A DNA stretch of 64,000 bases from Shewanella mangrovi (GTDB lineage Bacteria > Pseudomonadota > Gammaproteobacteria > Enterobacterales > Shewanellaceae). Where the stretch lies: positions 1-64,000 of the forward strand of contig NZ_JPEO01000004.1 in assembly GCF_000753795.1 (NCBI RefSeq), written 5' to 3'. Below are positions 19,871 to 27,217 of this stretch, in pieces. Made by a program: the position numbers and the translations under genes. Numbering within the stretch: position 1 is the first letter of the stretch; every line of letters begins with the position of its first letter. The notes beneath the pieces were generated by a model. That model ran no database searches. It was not told the origin of the DNA and saw only the letters and a program-made list of their open reading frames with translations.

Positions 19871-19944
19871 AGAAACCCGCCTTTGGGCGGGTTTCTGAAT
19901 TAATAGCGCATACGCCAAAACCCACCATTCCTAAGGAATGATGG
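19871..19944 (-). promoter_or_regulatory. Transcription attenuator of Thr/Ile type before the kinase gene
   Basis: Read on the minus strand there are four mutually exclusive segments. Segments 1 (plus 19935-19944) and 2 (plus 19922-19931) pair over 10 bp around the leader stop codon. Segment 2 extended (plus 19918-19926) pairs over 9 bp, with one G-U, to segment 3 (plus 19886-19894). Segments 3 and 4 form a terminator AGAAACCCGCC/GGCGGGTTTCT (19871-19896) followed by TTGTTT. Segment 1 overlaps the last leader codons for Ile, Thr and Pro. This is the architecture of amino-acid operon attenuators such as that of the thr operon. The structure is seen directly; regulation by Thr/Ile supply is inferred. 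Confidence 0.6.
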
Positions 19945-19984
19945 TAATAATGCGGGTGAAGTGACATGGCGTAAGACGGTTCAT
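19931..19984 (-). CDS. Putative 17-residue attenuator leader peptide
   Basis: The reading frame from ATG at 19984 encodes MNRLTPCHFTRIITIIP and stops inside the loop of the first attenuator hairpin. The stalling window RIITIIP contains four Ile and one Thr codon, with further Thr codons earlier. No good Shine-Dalgarno sequence precedes it; an in-frame GTG at 20002 is an alternative start. TTGACG-N17-GATGAT (20019 to 19991) overlapping the methyltransferase stop codon could be its promoter, which would make the ATG version nearly leaderless. Support comes from its fit with the hairpins rather than from translation signals. Confidence 0.45.
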   Translation of the reverse strand: MNRLTPCHFTRIITIIP

Positions 19985-20015
19985 CCCTACATCATCTACC
20001 ACAAGGGGCAAAGCG

Positions 20016-20618
20016 TCAACGCCTGGCGCTCAGCAGGAATACCGAATATTGCCCATGAGGTTTTTGCACTATGCTGGCATCGCTGACGAGCACCTGCTTA
20101 AATCCAGCCTGAATTGCTTTCTGTGCTAATTGTTCTCGGTCAAAACCAAAGTGTTGCACGCCGGTATCGTCGGTGTGAAAGCTGCCATCTTCGCTATCAA
20201 GATCTGCAATAGCGATGAAGCCGTCTTCATTGAGCAGCCGGTAAAACTTCGCCAGCATGGCATCGACATCTTTAATATGGTGTAGCGTCATCGATGAAAT
20301 AATGCCGTCAAAACGCGTGGCTAAATCATCGGTTTCAAGATTGATTGGATATAGCGCTAGTTCACAAGGCAATAACTGTTGTTTGGCGGCCAGTTGCTGG
20401 TTCATCGAATCTGATACATCGACCGCGGTGATCTTGGCCACATGTGGTGCGATGCGCTCGAGCAGTAAGCCAGTACCGGAACCAAAATCCATGAGTTGCA
20501 TGCTCGGCGTAAGCGGACAATGAGCAATAATGGCATTGGCAATATTGCCGACGTTATCGACGCGGTGCGGGTCTTGCTCGTAGCTATCAGCTTTATGTTG
20601 AAAGAAGTCTTTTGGCAT
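20016..20618 (-). CDS. Class I SAM-dependent methyltransferase
   Basis: A 200-residue Rossmann-fold methyltransferase. The SAM-binding motif I is LMDFGSGTGLLLERI (about 40-54), motif II is ITAVDVSDSM and the later LETDDLATRFDGIISSMTLHHIKD corresponds to motifs III-IV of UbiE/YjhP-like enzymes. The N-terminus FFQHKADSYEQDPHRVDNV is typical of small-molecule methyltransferases. Substrate unknown. The downstream attenuator and kinase are on the same strand and could be partly co-transcribed. Confidence 0.85.
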   Translation of the reverse strand: MPKDFFQHKADSYEQDPHRVDNVGNIANAIIAHCPLTPSMQLMDFGSGTGLLLERIAPHVAKITAVDVSDSMNQQLAAKQQLLPCELALYPINLETDDLATRFDGIISSMTLHHIKDVDAMLAKFYRLLNEDGFIAIADLDSEDGSFHTDDTGVQHFGFDREQLAQKAIQAGFKQVLVSDASIVQKPHGQYSVFLLSARR

Positions 20619-20703
20619 GGCACAGGCTTAGTTGGGCGGATGATAAAAATCATCATCTGGTTTTATGGTGATAAATTCAACTCAACCTATGGCTATGCCT
20701 CAA

Positions 20704-20886
20704 TCAGCAATCATCGTCATCGACATGGTGATGCCAAGGCAATGAACCCACGCCAGCACCTAACAGCATACCTAAGCTGACGCCCAAGGCGAATTGTTCG
20801 ATGGCAATACCTAACACCAACCCCACTACCAGACCGATGGCGATGTTAAAGGTTAAGTTGTCATCAGCGGCACGACGTTTACGCAT
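20704..20886 (-). CDS. Small glycine-zipper membrane protein
   Basis: Sixty residues from MRKRRAADDN, chosen because GAGGAGG lies just upstream of the ATG at 20886. A basic start is followed by about 35 hydrophobic residues with regularly spaced glycines (IGLVVGLVLGIAIEQF and GVSLGMLLGAGVG), able to form one long or two short membrane helices. It ends in HHHVDDDDC, a metal-binding-looking tail. I do not recognise a family with known function. Confidence 0.7.
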   Translation of the reverse strand: MRKRRAADDNLTFNIAIGLVVGLVLGIAIEQFALGVSLGMLLGAGVGSLPWHHHVDDDDC

Positions 20887-21080
20887 TGTTGCCTCCTCAA
20901 ACATGGTGTAGTGGACAAGCCATTCCGTGATAAACCTGCTGCCAGATGCAGTGGGCGCACATTGGTGAGAAACATCCATTTTGTCTTTCAGCCTTTTCTT
21001 AAGTGTAGCAACTCCTCCAGATTGAAAAGGCCAACATGAATTTCACTCAAGTTACAGTTGAACAAATCTCGCTTAACTAT

Positions 21081-21096
21081 GGACGTCTAGAAGTCT
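21081..21096 (+). promoter_or_regulatory. Tandem MetJ boxes
   Basis: GGACGTCT followed immediately by AGAAGTCT gives two adjacent 8-bp met boxes, each differing from AGACGTCT at one position. They lie 43 bp before the start of the MetE-like gene. MetJ with S-adenosylmethionine would repress here, in line with a role in methionine supply. Confidence 0.7.
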
Positions 21097-21138
21097 ATTC
21101 TCTTTAGCATTGAAATTATCGCTGAGTTGAGAGCTACT

Positions 21139-22284
21139 ATGTCTACGCCATTAATCCCACCATTTCGTGCCGACGTTGTTGGCAGCTATCTGCGCCCAGA
21201 CTATTTGCACCAAGCGCGCCGCCAATTTGCCGCAGGCGAGATTGACCAAACGGCACTAACTGCAGTGGAAGATAAAGCCATTACCGAACTGGTTGAGCAG
21301 CAAAAAGCAGCAGGATTACAAGTGATTACCGATGGTGAATTCCGTCGTAGCTGGTGGCATCTCGACTTTATGTGGTGCCTTAACGGCGTAGAAAAAACGA
21401 CCATCGAGCAAGGTTATACCTTCAATGGCATTCAAACTCGCCCAGAAAGCTGCCAACTGACGGGCAAAATCAGCGGTGACAACCACCCGTTTATTGCGCA
21501 CTTTAAATTTATCGCCGAGCTAGCGGGTGAGGGCTATGTGCCACGCTTAACCATTCCGGCACCAGCACAGTTTTTGCGTGAGCTACAACGCCCGGTGAAC
21601 CTTGAACAAACGCAGCGTATCTATCCAGAACTCAGCGAGCTTATCGCCGATATTGCCAAAGCCTATCAAACAGTGATCCAAGAAGTGTATGCTGCCGGTT
21701 GTCGTAACCTACAACTGGATGACTGCACTTGGGGCATTTTGACCGACCCGAACATCGGCGCGCACACTACCGGTTGTGGCTGTGGTAGCGATCATCAAGC
21801 CTATGAATCCGAACTCGATGGCTTGCTCAATACCCTGCTGGAAGTGAACAACGCAGCCTTTGCAAACGCACCGAAAGATTTGGTACTGGCAACCCACGTT
21901 TGCCGCGGTAACTACCGTTCTACTTGGAGCGCTAGCGGTGGCTATGCGCCGGTGGCCGACACCCTGTTCGCCAGAGAAAATGTCGATGCTTTCTATTTGG
22001 AATACGATACCGACCGCGCCGGTGATTTCGCGCCGCTGGCTAAACTCGCCGCCGGTAAAAAAGTAGTGCTTGGTTTGATTACTTCCAAATCGGCTGAATT
22101 GGAAAGCGTTGATGAAGTGGTCGCCCGCATTCATGAAGCAGCGCAATACGTGCCGCTGGAAAACCTCTACCTCAGCACCCAGTGTGGTTTTGCGTCCACC
22201 GAAGAGGGCAACAGCCTGACGGCTGCAGAGCAATGGGCCAAAATCGCTCTAGTGAAGCAAGCCGCTGAAAAAGTTTGGGGCTAA
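21139..22284 (+). CDS. MetE-like cobalamin-independent methionine synthase (C-terminal-domain type)
   Basis: A 381-residue protein matching only the catalytic C-terminal half of MetE, like the YxjG/YxjH group. FRADVVGSYLRP, ITDGEFRRSWWHLDF, LQLDDCTW and THVCRGN (zinc-binding His and Cys) are visible, with the final zinc cysteine in LSTQCGFAS. Such short enzymes transfer methyl groups to homocysteine but may use donors other than folate triglutamate. The ATG at 21139 gives the usual start; one four codons earlier is possible. MetJ boxes upstream support a methionine role. Confidence 0.85.
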   Translation: MSTPLIPPFRADVVGSYLRPDYLHQARRQFAAGEIDQTALTAVEDKAITELVEQQKAAGLQVITDGEFRRSWWHLDFMWCLNGVEKTTIEQGYTFNGIQTRPESCQLTGKISGDNHPFIAHFKFIAELAGEGYVPRLTIPAPAQFLRELQRPVNLEQTQRIYPELSELIADIAKAYQTVIQEVYAAGCRNLQLDDCTWGILTDPNIGAHTTGCGCGSDHQAYESELDGLLNTLLEVNNAAFANAPKDLVLATHVCRGNYRSTWSASGGYAPVADTLFARENVDAFYLEYDTDRAGDFAPLAKLAAGKKVVLGLITSKSAELESVDEVVARIHEAAQYVPLENLYLSTQCGFASTEEGNSLTAAEQWAKIALVKQAAEKVWG

Positions 22285-22313
22285 CTCCGCGATAACCATT
22301 AGTGTCAGATATA

Positions 22314-22341
22314 AAAAAACGCCTCTGGGAAGGCGTTTTTT
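22314..22341. terminator. Terminator between metE-like and padC genes
   Basis: AAAAAACGCCT-CTGGGA-AGGCGTTTTTT forms a stem with A and T runs on both sides. It sits between convergent genes and can work in both directions. Confidence 0.9.
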
Positions 22342-22391
22342 GCTTACTGGGTTATCATTCACCGGAATGATGTTTTATTTCTAGTAACCTG

Positions 22392-22892
22392 TTATTTCAG
22401 GTTATTTGGAAAATCTGCTGGTAGCTCGCTGGCCGGGCAATTAATTACTTCGTCATTGTTTTCACCGCAATCACGTACAAAGGTAATTGTGGCGAATTCA
22501 TCAATCACTTCCGTTGGATAGACTGGCCCTGCATCGCGATAAGCTCGCATCTGTTCTATGTGTTCGTTTTGGAAACACACGGTTTTCTGCGGCTCGTTAA
22601 TGATCCAACGTGGGAAGAAAATGGTGCCATGGAATACGCTATCTGCGAAGTTGATGATCAGGCTGACGTCAGTTCCAGTGGGTTCGGTCCAAGAGATCTT
22701 ATAAACATCGCTGGCAACACGTACCAGATAGATGTGTTGGTCTTTGACCCAACGGTTAGCGACGATACCGCTGTGAATGCGGTAGTCCATGGTCTCAGCA
22801 TTTTTAACGTAAATTTCGTAGTTCCAGCCATTGTCATAGGTATATACCAGATGTTTGCCAACAATGCCGCTTACGTCGTTTTTATCAAACAT
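22392..22892 (-). CDS. padC: Phenolic acid decarboxylase
   Basis: A cofactor-free enzyme that decarboxylates ferulic, p-coumaric and caffeic acids to vinyl phenols, a detoxification step. The 166-residue product is strikingly close to known PADs: DLSG-type start (FDKNDVSGIVGKHLVYTYDNGWNYEIYVKN in part), YRIHSGIV, NRWVKDQ, KISWTEPTGTDVSL and FHGTIFFPRW, including the conserved Tyr, Arg and Glu residues of the active-site barrel. A divergent LysR gene starts 107 bp away, where other bacteria use PadR. Its natural source of substrate may be the feruloyl esterase at 39 kb. Confidence 0.95.
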   Translation of the reverse strand: MFDKNDVSGIVGKHLVYTYDNGWNYEIYVKNAETMDYRIHSGIVANRWVKDQHIYLVRVASDVYKISWTEPTGTDVSLIINFADSVFHGTIFFPRWIINEPQKTVCFQNEHIEQMRAYRDAGPVYPTEVIDEFATITFVRDCGENNDEVINCPASELPADFPNNLK

Positions 22893-22999
22893 AGTTTTAA
22901 CCTCTCATGTGCTGTGCTATTTAACTTGTGCTTAGCTTAAGCATTTTATATTTTTATAAAAAACGTAAATTTTGAATTAAAAACATAAAGAATTTTTAT

Positions 23000-23881
23000 A
23001 TGTTTAAAACCAGTCTTGAGCAGTGGCAGTTGTTAGCGGCCGTAGTCGAACACGGTAGTATCGCCAGCGCGGCGCAGCATCATCATCGCAGTCAACCCGC
23101 GGTGAGTTATCAGCTCAATCAGCTACAGCAAAGGCTGGGGGTGGCGTTGTTGGCGCTACAGGGGCGTCGCCTCGTATTAACTCCGGCGGGCACTACCTTG
23201 TTAGCGCAAGCGCAACTGCTTCTCGATGGTTTCCAAGATTTGGAGCTGCGTGCTGATTCGATTCGTGCGGGGAAAAGAACGGTGGTGGATCTGGTCGTCG
23301 ATAGCATGTTTCCGCAGCCTTGGTTGTTTGCTGGTTTAAAGGCGTTTCAGCAGCAATTCAGTCAAACCCAAGTGCATGTCAAAGAGTCAATTAAAGATGA
23401 AGGGGTACTGCAACTGCAGCAACAGGCTGGAGATTTGTACTTGATCAGTTTGCCAGCCGACTCCGCGATTGAGAAACAGCTGGTGATGGACGTGCAGTTT
23501 GTCTGCGTGGCGCACAGGGAGCATCCACTGTTACAGGTATCACCAGAGTTACGGCGCTCGCAACTGGCCAGTTATCCGATGATTCAAATTGTGGATAAAC
23601 AGAGTCAGCAACTGCTGAATCAATATCCTTCGGCACAGGAATGTTGGTACTTCACATCAATTGATGCAGCGATAGGGGCGGTGGTGAATCAGTTGGGTTT
23701 TGGTTGGTTGCCGCAGCAGCAGGTCGCGCCCTTGTTGGCGGATGGCACATTAGCCTGCATTGGCGTCAATAGCCGCACCACGCAGCTGTACTTTGTACGC
23801 AGTGAAAGCAGCCGTCATGATGAGACGGTGAGGGCGCTGAGTGAAGCTTTGTTAGCACAAATTAACAGTAATAAGCACTGA
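23000..23881 (+). CDS. LysR-family regulator divergent from padC
   Basis: A 293-residue LysR regulator with an N-terminal winged helix-turn-helix (LEQWQLLAAVVEHGSIASAA, QPAVSYQLNQLQQRLGV) and a C-terminal substrate-binding domain (about 90-290). The divergent layout with padC over an AT-rich 107-bp region suggests that it controls padC in response to a phenolic acid. Its start TSLEQW and overall layout resemble the LysR at 40758, which is divergent from the tannase gene. Confidence 0.9.
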   Translation: MFKTSLEQWQLLAAVVEHGSIASAAQHHHRSQPAVSYQLNQLQQRLGVALLALQGRRLVLTPAGTTLLAQAQLLLDGFQDLELRADSIRAGKRTVVDLVVDSMFPQPWLFAGLKAFQQQFSQTQVHVKESIKDEGVLQLQQQAGDLYLISLPADSAIEKQLVMDVQFVCVAHREHPLLQVSPELRRSQLASYPMIQIVDKQSQQLLNQYPSAQECWYFTSIDAAIGAVVNQLGFGWLPQQQVAPLLADGTLACIGVNSRTTQLYFVRSESSRHDETVRALSEALLAQINSNKH

Positions 23882-24023
23882 CTTTCTTAAAATAAGCTTA
23901 GTTATTAATCTATAAAGCCGAAGTAACCTATCGATATTAACCCTTTGTTATGTGATTTTTCGAGGTTTATGCTGTGACGAAATTCGATGGATTGAGACAG
24001 TAATTGCATACTCAGGAGGGTAT

Positions 24024-25133
24024 ATGTCTATTGTTCCACGTACCGTAACTTCCCCTAAAAAATTTATCATTGGGAAAGGCCTTTTGGCCCAAATGCACGA
24101 CTACGTTAAAGACTTTGGCGACAACGCATTTATCATCAGCGATGAATTCATTCTCGACCGTGTTCAAAACGAAGCCGTTAGCGCATTAAAAGAAAATAAA
24201 ATCGAAGCGAAAGCTGAAAAATTTAACTACGAATGTAGTGAAGCCGAAATCAAACGTTTGGGTGCTTTAGCTGAAGAACAACGTGCTAACGTGATTATTG
24301 GTGTCGGCGGTGGTAAAACACTCGACTCCGCTAAATCAGTGGCCTATTACCATAAACTGCCAGTGGTACTTTACCCCACCATCGCTTCTACCGATGCGCC
24401 ATGTACCGCTTTAGCCGTTATCTATACCGCTGAAGGCGAGTTTGAGCGTTATCTGTATCTGCCACAAAACCCGGATGCTGTTATTGCTGACACCTCTATT
24501 TTGTGTGCCGCACCACAGCGCTTTTTTGCCGCGGGTATTGGTGATGCGTTGGCAACCTACTTTGAAGCACGTACCTGCTACGCCTCTGACGGTATCAACT
24601 TGGTGTTGAAAAAGCCTTCTCGTACAGGTTTAGGTTTGGCAGAACTGTGTTACCAACTGCTGCGTGAAAATGTCGCGGCGGCGATGGATGCGGTGAGAAA
24701 CAAGATTGTGACTCCTGCGTTGGAACAAACCATTGAAGCCACTATCTATTTGAGTGGTGTTGGTGCCGAAGCGGGGGGGTTGGCTGCGGCTCATGCAGTC
24801 AACAACGGTATGTCAGCCGTGCCAGATCTGCACCGTGCGCAACACGGTGAAAAAGTGGTGTTTGGTTTGCTGACTCAGTTGGTACTGGAGAATGCACCCA
24901 AAGAAGAGATTGATGAAGTGATCCGCATCATCAAAACCGCGGGTTTGCCACTGACTTTGGCAGACATGGGCCTGAAAAACTTCGTTGAAGAAGAATGGCG
25001 TAATGTCGCGAAAATTGCCTGTGCCGAAGGCGATACCATGGGGAACATGACCATGGAGTTGAGCGAGGATGATGTTTATCACGCGATGATTGCGGCAAAC
25101 GCGATGGCTGAACGTTACAAAGCGCAAGCTTAA
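24024..25133 (+). CDS. gldA: Glycerol dehydrogenase GldA
   Basis: A zinc/iron-dependent polyol dehydrogenase of 369 residues, oxidising glycerol to dihydroxyacetone with NAD. The NAD site GVGGGKTLDSAK is visible. The metal ligands are expected in AAGIGDALATYFEA (Asp), GLAAAHAV (His) and HGEKVVFG (His). The family usually has a second His in the AAHAxHNG segment; here it reads AAHAVNNG. GGAGGG 6 nt before the ATG at 24024 decides the start. No dihydroxyacetone kinase is nearby. Confidence 0.93.
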   Translation: MSIVPRTVTSPKKFIIGKGLLAQMHDYVKDFGDNAFIISDEFILDRVQNEAVSALKENKIEAKAEKFNYECSEAEIKRLGALAEEQRANVIIGVGGGKTLDSAKSVAYYHKLPVVLYPTIASTDAPCTALAVIYTAEGEFERYLYLPQNPDAVIADTSILCAAPQRFFAAGIGDALATYFEARTCYASDGINLVLKKPSRTGLGLAELCYQLLRENVAAAMDAVRNKIVTPALEQTIEATIYLSGVGAEAGGLAAAHAVNNGMSAVPDLHRAQHGEKVVFGLLTQLVLENAPKEEIDEVIRIIKTAGLPLTLADMGLKNFVEEEWRNVAKIACAEGDTMGNMTMELSEDDVYHAMIAANAMAERYKAQA

Positions 25134-25154
25134 CTCAGTTGCTACTCAGTTGCT

Positions 25155-25182
25155 AAAACGCCGCTCAATTGAGCGGCGTTTT
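25155..25182. terminator. Terminator between gldA and the DUF945 gene
   Basis: AAAACGCCGCTCAATTGAGCGGCGTTTT is a perfect palindrome with terminal T run, between convergent genes. Confidence 0.9.
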
Positions 25183-25203
25183 GATATCGGCTTCGTGATG
25201 CTT

Positions 25204-26604
25204 TTATAGTGGTATAGGTAGGCCGTTGAGATTAGCGATCCCATTTTCCAGCGAAGCTGAAATGCTGAAGGTACCTTCATCCTGAGTGACTAATCCTTGC
25301 TGAATAAATTGCTGCAAGACTAACCCGGTTTGGCCATCAATCAGTTGTTGCTGCTGCGCAGCAGGCATCTGACTAAATTGAGGGGATTCGCCCAGCTGTC
25401 GCTTCAACACCATCGCTGCCAACAGGTTCGCCACATCTTCATCGGCCTTGGCATTAAATTTTGCCTTGCTGTGTTGCAGCCAAAATTGCTTATTCGCCAG
25501 TTGCTCTTTGCTGAGTTTACCTGTGATATCAACAATACTGGCGTCAACATCTGCCTGTAAATTCCCCTGAGGTAGTTTGCCATGCAGTGCCATTTTTAAA
25601 TTTGGTGATTTGCTCAGTAGCTGTGGCAAATTATCGAGCATAAACTGCTGCACTTGTTGTTGCAGTGCTTCAGCTTGCGCGCCACTGCCATACAACTGCT
25701 CTAAAAATGTCTGGTAACTGCGTAAGAAGTTATTATCGATATTACCAAGAGTGATATTGAGCGCTAAATCAGATGCGGTGGAGTTAAGGTAACTGACGCT
25801 ATCTGCTGCATAGTTCATGCTAACGGCGGTTGTGTCATTGTCTTTATCAACGCTGTTAGCCAATTCAATCAGCAACTTGTTAACTTTCACCAGATTTGAA
25901 TCGACCGCCGCCACTGTGATGGCGGTTTTACCGTCGTAGCCTTGTCGAGATAGCAATTCGGCCAAATTGACATCAGCTGTGGTTGTCATGCCGATGTTGC
26001 TCACCTTTGCCTCTAGCTCGCCTGATAAGGTGAGTGCCGCAGCATTGCCCTGATAATTTAATGCCCGCCCAATCCAAGAACCGTGTCCTTGATAACCACT
26101 AAATTCACCAGCTAGCTGGCCCGTTTCATCTTTGAAGGTGAATGGTGCGATGGTGTCACTGATATACATCGCGTCTTGCAATGAGACGGTGTAATTGACG
26201 TTGACCAAAGGTTGCTGTGCCTGCCAACTGAGTTTATCTCTTAGCCCATCGGCAGCGATGCTGAGTTCAGTACGATACCAACCAAGGGTGGCGTCCTCTG
26301 AAAATAGTAAAGGGCCAAACTGAGTGTGCAGTTGGGTATCAAATGACAATTTAGGGAACGCCGCGAGCGCATCATTTTGGCTAAAACGTGGCATAGCGGA
26401 GAAATCGATACCGAACTTAATGGTGGTATCGGCGCTAAACCAACCCTGTTGATTGCTAACGACGGTGGCGCTATAACCCGGATACTGATTTAACTTTGCA
26501 ACAATTTGATCAAGCTGCTGTTCGAAACGAGCGCTACCAAATTTGGGTGCCGCCACCACAGCGCCTACAATAACAACGGCGCCAACAAGCAAAACTTTCT
26601 TCAT
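25204..26604 (-). CDS. DUF945 (YdgA-like) envelope protein
   Basis: A 466-residue protein with an N-terminal signal anchor (MKKVLLVGAVVIVGAVVAAPKFG), followed by the YdgA-like pattern FEQQLDQIVAKLNQYPGYSATVVSNQQGWFSADTTIKF. The rest is a long beta-rich and helical periplasmic domain. The family is widespread in gammaproteobacteria but its role is not established. The ATG at 26604 was chosen over one ten codons upstream because it gives a clean signal anchor. Confidence 0.85.
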   Translation of the reverse strand: MKKVLLVGAVVIVGAVVAAPKFGSARFEQQLDQIVAKLNQYPGYSATVVSNQQGWFSADTTIKFGIDFSAMPRFSQNDALAAFPKLSFDTQLHTQFGPLLFSEDATLGWYRTELSIAADGLRDKLSWQAQQPLVNVNYTVSLQDAMYISDTIAPFTFKDETGQLAGEFSGYQGHGSWIGRALNYQGNAAALTLSGELEAKVSNIGMTTTADVNLAELLSRQGYDGKTAITVAAVDSNLVKVNKLLIELANSVDKDNDTTAVSMNYAADSVSYLNSTASDLALNITLGNIDNNFLRSYQTFLEQLYGSGAQAEALQQQVQQFMLDNLPQLLSKSPNLKMALHGKLPQGNLQADVDASIVDITGKLSKEQLANKQFWLQHSKAKFNAKADEDVANLLAAMVLKRQLGESPQFSQMPAAQQQQLIDGQTGLVLQQFIQQGLVTQDEGTFSISASLENGIANLNGLPIPL

Positions 26605-26892
26605 AAAAATCCTTTTTCTAACGGCTGCTCCCAAGCGCTAATGCGACCACAAGCAGTATTGATGAGCTCTTGCACCAGTATTCAGGCGATGACTCAATGG
26701 CATATTCCACACAATATGCCATATGAAAGCGCCGATAACATCCCTAGATTGAGTAAATGGCGCTAGGAATTGCTTAAGTAAATCAATCGATTCACATGCG
26801 ATTAGTTGATAATGGGGGAATGTCTGTGCGGATGTAAAGCGCGCTGCGAATAATGCCCAGCGCGCTTTTTTGCTGACAACGTAGTTAAAAAT
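26605..26892. other. 288-bp intergenic region with inverted repeats and a rho-independent terminator
   Basis: No supported protein gene. There is an inverted repeat TGGCATATT/AATATGCCA at 26698-26721 and, at 26836-26871, a strong hairpin AGCGCGCTG/CAGCGCGCT followed by TTTTTT on the plus strand. Both flanking genes are on the minus strand, so this terminator has no known plus-strand gene to serve. An unannotated small RNA is possible. Confidence 0.45.
26836..26871 (+). terminator. Orphan plus-strand intrinsic terminator
   Basis: AAAGCGCGCTG and CAGCGCGCTTTTTT form a 9- to 12-bp GC-rich stem with an 11-base loop. The poly-T tract is on the plus strand, while a weaker TTT tract is present on the minus strand. 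Confidence 0.75.
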
Positions 26893-27201
26893 CTAGCTAA
26901 GCCAAGGTCGTAAGGGCCGTACTAGCCAAGCTAAATAATGGGGGCGGTAGCTCAGCAGTATGATCACCACTGTCGCTGAGCCCGTTAGTAGCATAGCCCA
27001 GTTAACCAAGCCGATCGCAATATCTGTTTTAAGCAGCATGGGCCACAATGACAGGGCTAACAACAACCAGGCGCACGTGGTCAATAATCTTCGCAGCGAC
27101 TGTGATAGTGGTGTAGATAAAATACTCGTGGCATTGCGGCCAGTCGTAATACACAACAGATTGAAGCCAAACAATGCCAGTATAAATGCCAGTAACGTCA
27201 T
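26893..27201 (-). CDS. DUF3325 membrane protein of an iron-uptake operon
   Basis: A 102-residue protein with about three to four membrane helices (start MTLLAFILALFGFNLLCITTGRN; LRRLLTTCAWLLLALSLWP), consistent with DUF3325. This family is typically encoded with DUF3649 and PepSY proteins next to TonB-dependent siderophore receptors, exactly as here. It begins 16 bp beyond the PepSY gene stop. Function unknown; probably assists ferric reduction or release. Confidence 0.8.
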   Translation of the reverse strand: MTLLAFILALFGFNLLCITTGRNATSILSTPLSQSLRRLLTTCAWLLLALSLWPMLLKTDIAIGLVNWAMLLTGSATVVIILLSYRPHYLAWLVRPLRPWLS

Positions 27202-27217
27202 GTTATTGCTCCTGTAA

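Noticed and set aside
20496..20780. Plus-strand 94-codon frame antisense to the methyltransferase
   Set aside because: Overlaps the real methyltransferase and small membrane protein genes and looks like random translation.
26506..26766. Plus-strand 86-codon frame starting inside the DUF945 gene
   Set aside because: Starts antisense within a real gene, no ribosome-binding site, no domain; a small RNA is a better explanation of the downstream terminator.
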